Part shown: piece after piece, positions 25,704-33,479 of the stretch | Position numbering within the stretch: position 1 is the stretch's first letter | Layout of the letters: each line of letters begins with the position of its first letter | Origin: Asticcacaulis benevestitus DSM 16100 = ATCC BAA-896 | Lineage (GTDB): Bacteria; Pseudomonadota; Alphaproteobacteria; Caulobacterales; Caulobacteraceae | DNA length: 64,000 bases | Assembly (NCBI RefSeq): GCF_000376105.1 | Contig: NZ_AQWM01000009.1 | Location: 1-64,000, forward strand | Reading direction: 5' to 3' | The notes under the pieces: model-generated | What the model was told of the DNA's origin: nothing | What the model saw: only the letters and a program-made list of their open reading frames with translations | Databases searched by the model: none | Position numbers and translations under genes: made by a program

Positions 25704-25752
25704 ACGAGCGCATTTCCGGCGCAAAAAGCGCGCAAAAATAAAAATTAAAGCG

Positions 25753-25781
25753 CCGCGCCTTGGTCTTCGGACCAGGCGCGG
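25753..25781 (-). terminator. Terminator of the ED/lacI operon
   Basis: A GC-rich stem closed by a TTCG tetraloop (GGTC TTCG GACC at its tip), with one bulge, directly follows the lacI stop. On the minus strand it is followed by T-rich sequence. It lies between converging genes. Confidence 0.85.
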
Positions 25782-26861
25782 TCAAACAGCCCTGACCGAA
25801 TCGCGCGCTACCAGTTCGAACGGCAGTTCACGGCGGGCATCGGTGAAGCTCGGTGCATCGTCATCGACATGGGCGCGTGACAGCAGCATGTCCGCCGCCG
25901 CATAGGCCAAGTCGGTGACCGGCTGGCGGATGGTGGTCAGGTGCGGCCAGATAACCATCGAACCCGGCGTATCGTCGAAGCCGACCACCGACACCTCATC
26001 GGGAATCCGCACCCCCGCCTGCTGCGCATAGGCCATAACGCCAAAGGCCATTTCGTCGTTGGAAGCGAAAATTGCCGAGGGCAGATCGCCGCCCCGACCA
26101 AACAACGCCTTGCCGGCCTCAAGCCCGGAGGCAAAGCTGTTCTGCCCCTGCTTGATCCACGCCGGTCGCGGTTCCAGCCCGCCTTCGCGCATCGCCTTGA
26201 GGAAACCGTCATAGCGACGATGCGAGGAGCCGTGTTCGGGATGGCCGCGCAGGAAGCCGATGTCCTTGTGGCCCAAACCAAGCAGGTGCTTCGTCATCTC
26301 ATAGGCGGCCAAGGTATCATCCATCTCCACCAGCGCCGAACGGCCGGGGAAAAGCGACGGCGATACGCGCACATAGGGCACGCCCGCGGCCTCGACCGCA
26401 TCGAGCACCACCGCCATATCGCACAGCGGCGGCGTCAGGATCACGCCATCAAGGCGGATGGTGGCCAGCAGGCTGGCGATGGCGCGGCCGATATCCGGTG
26501 CCAGGCTGTCCTGCGGCTCGCTGAGGACATGGTAACCGCTCTCGCGGCAGCGCGCGATGACGCCGGCCTGCATATCGATGACATAGCTGGAAGACGGATT
26601 ATCGTAGAGGAGGCCGACAAGGAAACTGCGCGCGCCCGCCAGTGATCGCGCCAGCAGGTTCGGCCGGTATTTCAGCAGGTTGGCGGCGTCCTTGACCTTG
26701 GTGCGGGTTTCCTCGCGCACGTTCGGCTCATTGTTCATGACGCGCGACACGGTCTTGATCGACACCCCGGCGAGGCGCGCCACGTCGTTAATGGTGGAAA
26801 CCGCAGGCGCGGCAGGGATCGGCTCTTTGACGCGCTCGGCCGTCGTCTTGCTTTGCGTCAC
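25782..26861 (-). CDS. LacI-family transcriptional repressor
   Basis: A 359-residue regulator. The N-terminal helix-turn-helix is at about residues 22-43 ([20 protein letters not shown]), preceded by a 20-residue extension unusual for the family. The periplasmic-binding-protein-like effector domain follows ([31 protein letters not shown]). GTG at 26861 is the only reasonable start. It is the last gene after zwf-pgl-edd-glk-eda, so a product of that pathway or its sugar source is the likely inducer. It is the best candidate for the repressor of the TGACAGCGTTGTCA sites; a matching site (11 of 14) lies upstream of it at 26967. Confidence 0.9.
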   Translation of the reverse strand: MTQSKTTAERVKEPIPAAPAVSTINDVARLAGVSIKTVSRVMNNEPNVREETRTKVKDAANLLKYRPNLLARSLAGARSFLVGLLYDNPSSSYVIDMQAGVIARCRESGYHVLSEPQDSLAPDIGRAIASLLATIRLDGVILTPPLCDMAVVLDAVEAAGVPYVRVSPSLFPGRSALVEMDDTLAAYEMTKHLLGLGHKDIGFLRGHPEHGSSHRRYDGFLKAMREGGLEPRPAWIKQGQNSFASGLEAGKALFGRGGDLPSAIFASNDEMAFGVMAYAQQAGVRIPDEVSVVGFDDTPGSMVIWPHLTTIRQPVTDLAYAAADMLLSRAHVDDDAPSFTDARRELPFELVARDSVRAV

Positions 26862-26903
26862 GCGGACAGTCCTGTGCGGGGGAATGGGGTCAACGGATAG
26901 AAC

Positions 26904-26937
26904 CAGAAAGCTGGAAATGGGTGTATCCAGCTTTCTG
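26904..26937. repeat. Perfect 12-bp inverted repeat in the lacI leader
   Basis: CAGAAAGCTGGA and TCCAGCTTTCTG are separated by 10 bases between eda and lacI. No T-run follows on either strand, so it may be an RNA hairpin affecting lacI expression or a partial terminator after eda. Confidence 0.6.
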
Positions 26938-26959
26938 CCCCAATAGCAGCTTTGTCAAT

Positions 26960-26998
26960 CCTAAAGAAACAGCGTTTTCAAATGCTTGTTTCTTTAGG
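26960..26998. promoter_or_regulatory. Hairpin overlapping a possible lacI autoregulatory operator
   Basis: CCTAAAGAAACA and TGTTTCTTTAGG form a perfect 12-bp stem. Its left arm and loop contain AAACAGCGTTTTCA (26967-26980), which matches 11 of 14 bases of the zwf operator. A further small hairpin, CATGCC/GGGCATG, follows at about 27013-27029. Whether it acts as DNA (repressor site) or RNA (hairpin) cannot be told. Confidence 0.45.
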
Positions 26999-27041
26999 GC
27001 ATTGTTTGCGCTCATGCCGCTAGGGCATGCCGTCATAGTAT

Positions 27042-27674
27042 CTATTTCTTGCCGAAGGTCGCCACGGCTTCGGCGGCCAAGCGGGTGATTTCCGCCCAGT
27101 TGCCTTCGTCCATCGCCTTGGACGGCGCGACCCACGAACCGCCGACGCACAGAACGTTATCGAGCGCGAGGAATTGCGCGGCGTTCTTGGCGTCGATACC
27201 GCCGGTCGGGCAGAACCTGGCCTGCGGCAGCGGACCACCGATCCCCTTGAGGTAGGGCACGCCGCCGGCGGGCACGGCCGGGAAGAATTTCAGATGGGTG
27301 AAGCCCCACTCCAGCGCCTTCATCACTTCCGATGAGGTGGCGACGCCCGGCAACAGCGGCAGCGCATCCTGGTGCGCCAGGGTCTTGGTCAGGCCGGGCG
27401 AGACGAGGAACTTGGCGCCGGCCTTGGCGGCCTTTTCGGCATCCTTGGGCGTCAGCACCGTGCCGGCGCCGACGATCGCTTCCGGGCGTTCCTTGGCGAT
27501 CAGTTTGATGGCGTCGAGCGCGCAATCGGTGCGCAGGGTGATTTCGAGCACCTTGATGCCGCCGGCCAGCAGGGCGTCGGCGAGAGGCAGCGCCTGATCG
27601 AGCGACGGAATGACCATCACCGGCAGGACGGGGCCCATGGTCATGAACTTGGGGATATCGGGATGCGTGGACAT
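27042..27674 (-). CDS. eda: 2-dehydro-3-deoxy-6-phosphogluconate (KDPG) aldolase
   Basis: A 210-residue cytoplasmic aldolase that splits KDPG into pyruvate and glyceraldehyde 3-phosphate, the last step of the Entner-Doudoroff route. The catalytic Glu44 is in VLEITLR and the Schiff-base Lys129 in THLKFFPA; GAGTVLTP and CPTGGI are the other family blocks. Length is normal. It lies downstream of glk with a 133-base gap holding a dispersed repeat, and upstream of the lacI regulator. Cotranscription with zwf-pgl-edd-glk is likely, since no obvious promoter is visible in the gap. Confidence 0.97.
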   Translation of the reverse strand: MSTHPDIPKFMTMGPVLPVMVIPSLDQALPLADALLAGGIKVLEITLRTDCALDAIKLIAKERPEAIVGAGTVLTPKDAEKAAKAGAKFLVSPGLTKTLAHQDALPLLPGVATSSEVMKALEWGFTHLKFFPAVPAGGVPYLKGIGGPLPQARFCPTGGIDAKNAAQFLALDNVLCVGGSWVAPSKAMDEGNWAEITRLAAEAVATFGKK

Positions 27675-27705
27675 GGGTGTTTCCTATCTTATTAAAGCTC
27701 ACCGG

Positions 27706-27791
27706 TCTCCAAATCTCTTCGTGAGATTTGTCAAGGGCGACTGCCCGCCCGAGCCGTTGCGAGGTAAGCCCGCGCGGCTTGAGCGCACAAG
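27706..27791. repeat. Structured intergenic repeat, copy A
   Basis: This block between glk and eda matches 51141-51227 through the shared core CGAGCCGTTGCGAGGTAAGC followed by CCGCGCGG and CTTGAGCGCACAAG. The 5' hairpin is AAATCTC/GAGATTT here but AAATTGC/GCAATTT in copy B, so the pairing is kept while the bases change. It lies inside the ED operon. Confidence 0.8.
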
Positions 27792-27807
27792 AAAATCAAA
27801 TCGCCGC

Positions 27808-28824
27808 CTAAGCGGTGATTTGTATGTCCGTCAGTGCGTTCGCCGAACCGAGCAGCGCCGCATACGGATGGATAATAATGCTCGACGGGATGGCTGCCAC
27901 CATGGCCGACAAAGGCGCCTTGGCCTCCATTCGGGCACGGAAACGCAGTTCGTCGATATGCTTGATCAGACGCGGCGCCACGCCGCCGGCGATGAACATG
28001 CCCGCCGTGGCGCCATGCGCCAGCGCCAGATCACCGCACACAGAGGCCATGATATCGAGGAAGGCCTCGACCGTGTAGCGCGATCCCGTGGCGTCTTCGC
28101 CTTCGAGATGGGTAATCTGCGCCGGCGTCAGATTCTCGGCGAACTCACCGCGAATCGAGGAGATCGCCTGATAAAGATTGACCAGACCCGGGCCCGACAG
28201 CAGCATTTCGACCGTTACGCGACCATGCTTCTTGCGCAGGAAACGCAGGATTTCCGACTCGTAGTCATTGACCGGCGCAAACGAGATATGGCCGCTTTCG
28301 GTCGACAGGCAGTACGGTCCGAACTCGCCCCCCACCAGCACCGAGGCGCCAAAACCGGTGCCGGCGCCCATGACGGCATGGACATTGCCAAAGCCCTTGC
28401 TGACCGGACCGATCGTCTTGGTGTCGCTGTCGGCCAGGTGCGGCAAGGCGAAGGCCAGGCCGGCATAATCGTTGATCAGGCGCGCCTTGCGCACCCCCAC
28501 GGCTCGCGCCAGCAGGTCTTCGCGCACTTCCCAGTCAAGGTTGGTGAACTTGATCCGGCCGTCCTTGACCGGACCGGCCACAGCCACCACGGCATAATCC
28601 AGATCGGGCCTGCCGCCGATCAAGGTGAAATAGGCCGCCAGAGCCGCGTAGCAATCCTTGTGGTCGGCTGTTTCCAGCGACTTGAAGTCTGCAAGCGTTG
28701 TCTTGCCGTCAATGCGTTCGGCAATGGCGAAGCGGGCATTGGTGCCGCCGATATCGCCCACCAGTCCGCGCAGGGGCCGGTTATGCGATGTGGTGACCGA
28801 ACTGGTCTCGAAATGCGCTGTCAT
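27808..28824 (-). CDS. glk: Glucokinase
   Basis: A 338-residue cytoplasmic kinase of the bacterial Glk family, phosphorylating glucose to glucose 6-phosphate. The phosphate-binding motif is LVGDIGGTNARFAIAE near residue 20-35, followed by the sugar-binding FTNLDWEV segment and GAGTGFGASVLV for the adenosine region. ATG 28824 is chosen because it lies 4 bases after the edd stop with a GGTAG site; an in-frame ATG at 28854 would overlap edd. It supplies the pathway encoded by the same operon. Confidence 0.95.
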   Translation of the reverse strand: MTAHFETSSVTTSHNRPLRGLVGDIGGTNARFAIAERIDGKTTLADFKSLETADHKDCYAALAAYFTLIGGRPDLDYAVVAVAGPVKDGRIKFTNLDWEVREDLLARAVGVRKARLINDYAGLAFALPHLADSDTKTIGPVSKGFGNVHAVMGAGTGFGASVLVGGEFGPYCLSTESGHISFAPVNDYESEILRFLRKKHGRVTVEMLLSGPGLVNLYQAISSIRGEFAENLTPAQITHLEGEDATGSRYTVEAFLDIMASVCGDLALAHGATAGMFIAGGVAPRLIKHIDELRFRARMEAKAPLSAMVAAIPSSIIIHPYAALLGSANALTDIQITA

Positions 28825-28828
28825 ATAT

Positions 28829-30643
28829 CTACCAAAAAACTGCGCCACCTTCATCGGCGGGTCCTACCGCTCGACGCATGTGCGCAAAAAGTTCCCGTCC
28901 CATGCCGTCCGCCTCTTTGGGCCGATCGGCATTTGTTCTTTGTGAAAACTCGGCGGCATCTCCGAGGAAGTCTATGGTGCCGGCCACGCAATCCACGCGC
29001 AGCACGTCGCCATTTCGCAGTTTAGCAATCGGTCCGCCGTCCACCGCTTCCGGTGTCAGGTGGATGACGGCGGGCACCTTTCCCGACGCCCCCGACATGC
29101 GGCCGTCCGACACGAGCGCGACCTTGCGGCCGGCATCGAGAATGGACGACAAAGACGGAGTCAGGCTGTGCAGCTCCGGCATTCCGTTGGCTTTTGGCCC
29201 CTGGAAGCGGACGACGCAAATGAAATCGCCTTCCGGCAGTTGTTTCGCCTTGAAGGCCGCCAGGAAATCGTCCTGATCATCGAACACCACGCAGGGCGCC
29301 TCAACGATCTGGTGCTCCAGCTTGACGGCCGAGACCTTGGCGACGGACTTGCCAAGGTTGCCCTTGATTTCGCGCAAGCCGCCCTCGGGCGAGAAGGGAT
29401 TGGAGACCGGACGCAGGATGTTCTCGTCAAGGCTGGTCTCGGGCGCATCGCGCCACACCAGTTGGCCATCCTGAAAGATCGGCTCCTTGGCGTAATCGGC
29501 CATGCCCTGCCCCCAGATGGTCTGGACATCGGCATGCATTAGGCCAGCGCCCAACAGTTCCTTGATCACGAAGCCCATGCCGCCAGCGGCATGGAAGTGG
29601 TTCACATCGGCCGAACCGTTAGGATAGACGCGCGCCAAGAGCGGCACCACGGACGAGATCTTGTCCATGTCTTCCCAGGTCAGGATCACGCCGGCGGCGC
29701 GGGCCATGGCCGGAAGGTGCAGGGCGTGGTTGGTCGAGCCGCCGGTGGCCATCAGGCCGATCACGCCGTTGACGATGGCGCGGGCGTCAATGACGTCGGC
29801 CATGCGCGACGGAGTCGTGGAATTTTCGGCCGAACGGGCAGCGCGCATCACAGCGGCCTGCGTCAGGGCTTCGCGCAGCGGCGTGCCCGGATGCACGAAG
29901 GCGGCGCCCGGCACGTGCAGGCCCATCATTTCCATCAACATCTGATTGGAATTGGCGGTGCCGTAAAAGGTGCAGGTGCCGGCGGAATGATAGGAGGCCA
30001 TTTCAGCGGCCAGAAGCGCATCGCGCCCCACCTGCCCTAGAGCGTACTGGGTGCGGACCTTGGCTTTTTCAGGGTTCGGCAGGCCGGAGCCCATCGGGCC
30101 GGACGGCACGAAGATGACCGGCAGGTGCGCGAATGAAAGAGCGCCCATGACAAGGCCGGGCACGATCTTATCGCAGATGCCGAGCATCAGGGCGGCATCG
30201 AAAGCGTCATGGCTGAGCGACACGGCGGTGCTCATGGCGATGACATCACGCGAAAATAGGCTCAGCTCCATACCCGGACGGCCTTGCGTCACGCCGTCAC
30301 ACATGGCGGGCACGCCGCCGGCGACCTGGGTGGTGGCGCCGTAACCACGCGCCATGACGCGCAGCTTTTCGGGATAATCATGGTACGGCTGGTGCGCCGA
30401 CAGCATGTCGTTATAGGAGGTGACGATGCCGATATTGGGCACGGCGTCGAGCGCCTGCTGCAGCTTCTCATCCGGGCTCGAAGCCGCCACGACGTGCGCA
30501 TAGTTGGCGCAGGATAGCTTCTTGCGACGCGGCTCATCGGCCTTGTAACGGTCGGCGCGTTCCATGAACTGCGCGCGCAGATCTTTTGAGCGCTCGATGA
30601 TGCGGGCGGTGACTTCGGCGATGACGGGATGCAGTTGAGTCAT
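28829..30643 (-). CDS. edd: 6-phosphogluconate dehydratase
   Basis: A 604-residue iron-sulfur dehydratase of the IlvD/Edd family, converting 6-phosphogluconate to KDPG. The cluster cysteines are visible in AMCDGVTQG, MLGICDKIVPG and SAGTCTFYGTANSNQ, the last being a family signature. Length matches Edd (about 600) rather than dihydroxyacid dehydratase (about 560). It lies 10 bases after pgl and 4 bases before glk. Confidence 0.97.
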   Translation of the reverse strand: MTQLHPVIAEVTARIIERSKDLRAQFMERADRYKADEPRRKKLSCANYAHVVAASSPDEKLQQALDAVPNIGIVTSYNDMLSAHQPYHDYPEKLRVMARGYGATTQVAGGVPAMCDGVTQGRPGMELSLFSRDVIAMSTAVSLSHDAFDAALMLGICDKIVPGLVMGALSFAHLPVIFVPSGPMGSGLPNPEKAKVRTQYALGQVGRDALLAAEMASYHSAGTCTFYGTANSNQMLMEMMGLHVPGAAFVHPGTPLREALTQAAVMRAARSAENSTTPSRMADVIDARAIVNGVIGLMATGGSTNHALHLPAMARAAGVILTWEDMDKISSVVPLLARVYPNGSADVNHFHAAGGMGFVIKELLGAGLMHADVQTIWGQGMADYAKEPIFQDGQLVWRDAPETSLDENILRPVSNPFSPEGGLREIKGNLGKSVAKVSAVKLEHQIVEAPCVVFDDQDDFLAAFKAKQLPEGDFICVVRFQGPKANGMPELHSLTPSLSSILDAGRKVALVSDGRMSGASGKVPAVIHLTPEAVDGGPIAKLRNGDVLRVDCVAGTIDFLGDAAEFSQRTNADRPKEADGMGRELFAHMRRAVGPADEGGAVFW

Positions 30644-30653
30644 AATCTATACC

Positions 30654-31439
30654 TTAAGCCGCCCAGACAAACTCGACGGGAACAGGACACTGGGCGAGAA
30701 ACGCGCCGATCGGCGACGTGTAAGGATCTGTGTTTTGCGAGGCCCCCTTCAGCGCATCCAGCTTGGTCTGGCCGGTGATGTAGAAGACGATACGGCGCGA
30801 ACGGTTGATGGCAGGCACCGACAGAGTGATGCGCGGCAGGGCCGGCTCGGAACCATCGCTGTGCGGCCTGACCGGCAGCACGAGGCGATCCGTTGTGTAG
30901 ACCTCGGCATTGACCGGATTGTTGGGGAAGATCGACGCATAGTGTGAATCCGGCCCCATGCCCATCAGGGCGAAATCGAAGAGCGGGGCCTGACCATCAT
31001 TGAGGTCGAGCAGGGTTTGCTCGGCCTTTAGCGCGCAGGCGTCCTGATCGGTGATGTCCTGAATGAGCGTCAGGAAGGTCATGCCTGTATGGTCGGCATC
31101 GGCCAGCACCGGCGCCAGAGCCTCGCGCATCATGCGCGTGTTCGAAGCAGCGTAATCGACCGGCACAAAACGCTCATCGACCTGGGCCAGGGTGATTTTG
31201 GTCCAGTCGAGTTCGGCATGGATCAGGTTCTGGTAGATCGGCTTGGGCGTGGTGCCGCCGCAGCCGATCCATTGCGCCTTGCCGTGCGCATCAATCGCCT
31301 GTTTCAGCGCGCCCGAAATCAGACCGGAAATGTAGACGCCCGCCTCGCCGGTCGTATCGAAGGCATGGACGGTCACGGTCTTGCCGTGGGCATCCCAGGT
31401 CAGAACGTTATCGACGACGCTTTGAGCAGTATTAATCAT
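30654..31439 (-). CDS. pgl: 6-phosphogluconolactonase
   Basis: A 261-residue cytoplasmic lactonase of the DevB/SOL type, hydrolysing 6-phosphogluconolactone. Family blocks are IGCGGTTPKPIYQNL, the WTKITLAQVDERFVP segment and MGMGPDSHYASIFP. Its start overlaps the zwf stop by 8 bases, and edd follows after 10 bases. Length is slightly above the usual 230-240. Confidence 0.95.
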   Translation of the reverse strand: MINTAQSVVDNVLTWDAHGKTVTVHAFDTTGEAGVYISGLISGALKQAIDAHGKAQWIGCGGTTPKPIYQNLIHAELDWTKITLAQVDERFVPVDYAASNTRMMREALAPVLADADHTGMTFLTLIQDITDQDACALKAEQTLLDLNDGQAPLFDFALMGMGPDSHYASIFPNNPVNAEVYTTDRLVLPVRPHSDGSEPALPRITLSVPAINRSRRIVFYITGQTKLDALKGASQNTDPYTSPIGAFLAQCPVPVEFVWAA

Positions 31440-32922
31440 TCCAGGTACGGCCTCCCTCGCGCTCGATCAGGCGGAAAGCACTGACCGGGCCGAACGTGCC
31501 GGCGGGATACATTTGCGGCTTCATGTGGGTGTCGGTCCAGGCCTGCACGATACCGTCGACCCAGGTCCACGCGGCCTCAACCTCATCGCGGCGCACGAAC
31601 TGGGCGTTGTTGCCATTGAGCGCATCAAGGATCAGGCGCTCATAGGCGATGCGGCGGCGCGGCGGCTTGCCGTCACCATTGCCATCGAAGGCCTTGATCA
31701 GGGACAGGCTGAGATCCAGCGCCTGCAGGTGCATGCCTTCCGAGGTCAGGCCGGGCGCCTTGTTCATCAGGGTCAGCGAGATATCTTCATCGGGCTGCAA
31801 ACGGATCAGCAGGCGGTTGGCGTGAGCCTCGGCGCCGAAGATCGAGTGCGGCAGCGGCTTGAACTGGATCACGATCTCGGTCGAACGCGACGGCAGGCAC
31901 TTGCCCGTGCGCATATAGATCGGCGTGCCGGCCCAGCGCCAGTTGGCGATCTCGGCCTTGATGGCCACGAAGGTTTCGGTGTTCGAGGGCGAACCCTTTT
32001 CCGCTTCGTAGCCTGCGATCGGATGCCCGTCGGCGAAGCCCGGACCATACTGGCCGCGCGCGGTCGAGGTCTGGACGTTTTCGGCGGTGATGGGTTTTAG
32101 CGAACGCAGCACCTTGACCTTTTCGTCGCGCAGGGCGTCCGACGTGATGGCCGAGGGCGGCTCCATGGCCAGCAGGCAGAGCAGTTGCAGCAGGTGGTTT
32201 TGCAGCATGTCGCGGATGGCGCCGTATTCGTCGTAATAGCCGAGGCGCTCGCCGACGCCGACGGTTTCGGCGATAGTGATCTGGATGTGGTCGATCGACT
32301 GCGCGTTCCACAAGGGCTCGAACACGATATTGCCAAAGCGCAGAGCGATCAGGTTCTGCACCGTCTCCTTGCCGAGGTAGTGGTCGATGCGGAAGGTGCG
32401 CGATTCATCAAACGCATGCGCCACCGAATCGTTGATGATCTTCGAGGTGGCCAGGTCGCGACCGATCGGCTTTTCAATGACGACACGGTTCGGCGCCTTG
32501 CTCAGGCCGGCGCGCTCGATATGCTCGCAGATCGGCTTGAACAGCGACGGCGACACCGACAGGAAGAACACGATGTCGAGCTTGTCGATATCGCCCAGTT
32601 CGGCCTTCAGCTTGTCGCCCCAGTCATCGTGCGCGGCATCGAGAGCGAGGTGGACAATGCGCTTGCGGAAGCGCGACAGGGTCTCCGCCTCAAGCGATTC
32701 ACCCACGCGCTTTTGCACGGCCTCACCGATGCGGTCGACGCAGACGTCCGTGCCGCAATCCTCGCGCGCCACCGAAATGATGCGCAGATCGGAGCTGAGG
32801 AAACCGTCCTGATCGAGCATGGCCAGCGATGGCCACAGCATGCGCATGGCGAGATCGCCCGTGCCGCCGACGAGAACAAAAACCGGTTGGCGTGCGCCAT
32901 TACTTGCAGAAGATGCCGACAT
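31432..32922 (-). CDS. zwf: Glucose-6-phosphate 1-dehydrogenase
   Basis: A 496-residue cytoplasmic NAD(P)-dependent enzyme, the entry to the Entner-Doudoroff and pentose phosphate routes. The dinucleotide motif is GGTGDLAMR (19-27) and the substrate/catalytic motif is RIDHYLGKE (178-186). The nucleotide motif has GGTG where most relatives have GASG or GATG, and Met in place of the usual Lys. It is the first gene of the operon. The start has an AAGG site, and a LacI-type operator lies 55 bases upstream. Confidence 0.97.
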   Translation of the reverse strand: MSASSASNGARQPVFVLVGGTGDLAMRMLWPSLAMLDQDGFLSSDLRIISVAREDCGTDVCVDRIGEAVQKRVGESLEAETLSRFRKRIVHLALDAAHDDWGDKLKAELGDIDKLDIVFFLSVSPSLFKPICEHIERAGLSKAPNRVVIEKPIGRDLATSKIINDSVAHAFDESRTFRIDHYLGKETVQNLIALRFGNIVFEPLWNAQSIDHIQITIAETVGVGERLGYYDEYGAIRDMLQNHLLQLLCLLAMEPPSAITSDALRDEKVKVLRSLKPITAENVQTSTARGQYGPGFADGHPIAGYEAEKGSPSNTETFVAIKAEIANWRWAGTPIYMRTGKCLPSRSTEIVIQFKPLPHSIFGAEAHANRLLIRLQPDEDISLTLMNKAPGLTSEGMHLQALDLSLSLIKAFDGNGDGKPPRRRIAYERLILDALNGNNAQFVRRDEVEAAWTWVDGIVQAWTDTHMKPQMYPAGTFGPVSAFRLIEREGGRTWND

Positions 32923-32977
32923 GAGACCTTTTCGTTCCGAAACCTGCGACCTGCCCCTTTAAACAGGGCTTATAGTT

Positions 32978-32993
32978 ATGACAGCGTTGTCAT
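32978..32993. promoter_or_regulatory. LacI-type operator of the zwf operon
   Basis: ATGACAGCGTTGTCAT is a 16-base near-palindrome with only its central AGCGTT not fully symmetric. It is identical in its 14-base core to the site at 23140-23153. It is placed to block the zwf promoter. Confidence 0.8.
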
Positions 32994-33177
32994 AGACCCT
33001 GTTTTCCGGCAGGTCAATCGTGAAAATAAACCGCGTGACCATGGGCGGCAGAGTGCTGTCGCCCGCACGGGCCATATAGGATGAAAGGCCTTGTGAAAAC
33101 AAGGGCGGATACGGGATTTAACGCCTGGTCAGGCTCACTGTCAGACCTTTCCGCTTTGCCATGAACCGTACGCAAGA

Positions 33178-33454
33178 ACACGCACTCTGAGTTTCAACTG
33201 GCAAGATCAGGGATATCTGTCCGTCTGTGAGTAAGAAGATCACGGAAAGCCACGGAATGAAGACGGAAGACACGGAAGGCTAAGACGACGCACCTGCGCG
33301 GAGCGCCAGCATGCCCTACCCGTTTTCGCAAAGTAATGCTGGTTGCCCTTGGGTCACAAACAAGATCAGGCGCTGATATTTCAGTGCCTTTCCGTGATCC
33401 TATTTTTGAGGCGACACGCCCTGCCAGCATACGCCATCGAAACTCAGAGCGTGT
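33178..33454. repeat. Possible non-coding mobile element (MITE-like) with inverted ends
   Basis: In the 557-base gap between zwf and ppc, outer inverted repeats (left ACACGCACTCTGAGTTTC, right end the complement of ACACGCTCTGAGTTTC) enclose about 277 bases. A second inner pair is GATCACGGAAAGCCAC and the complement of GATCACGGAAAGGCAC. There is no gene inside and no clear target duplication. The remaining part of the gap (33000-33177) shows nothing I can name. Confidence 0.5.
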
Positions 33455-33479
33455 CCGCATGCGTGATTGCGGTCAAACC

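Noticed and set aside
33178-33454. Intact insertion sequence
   Set aside because: No transposase frame lies between the inverted repeats.
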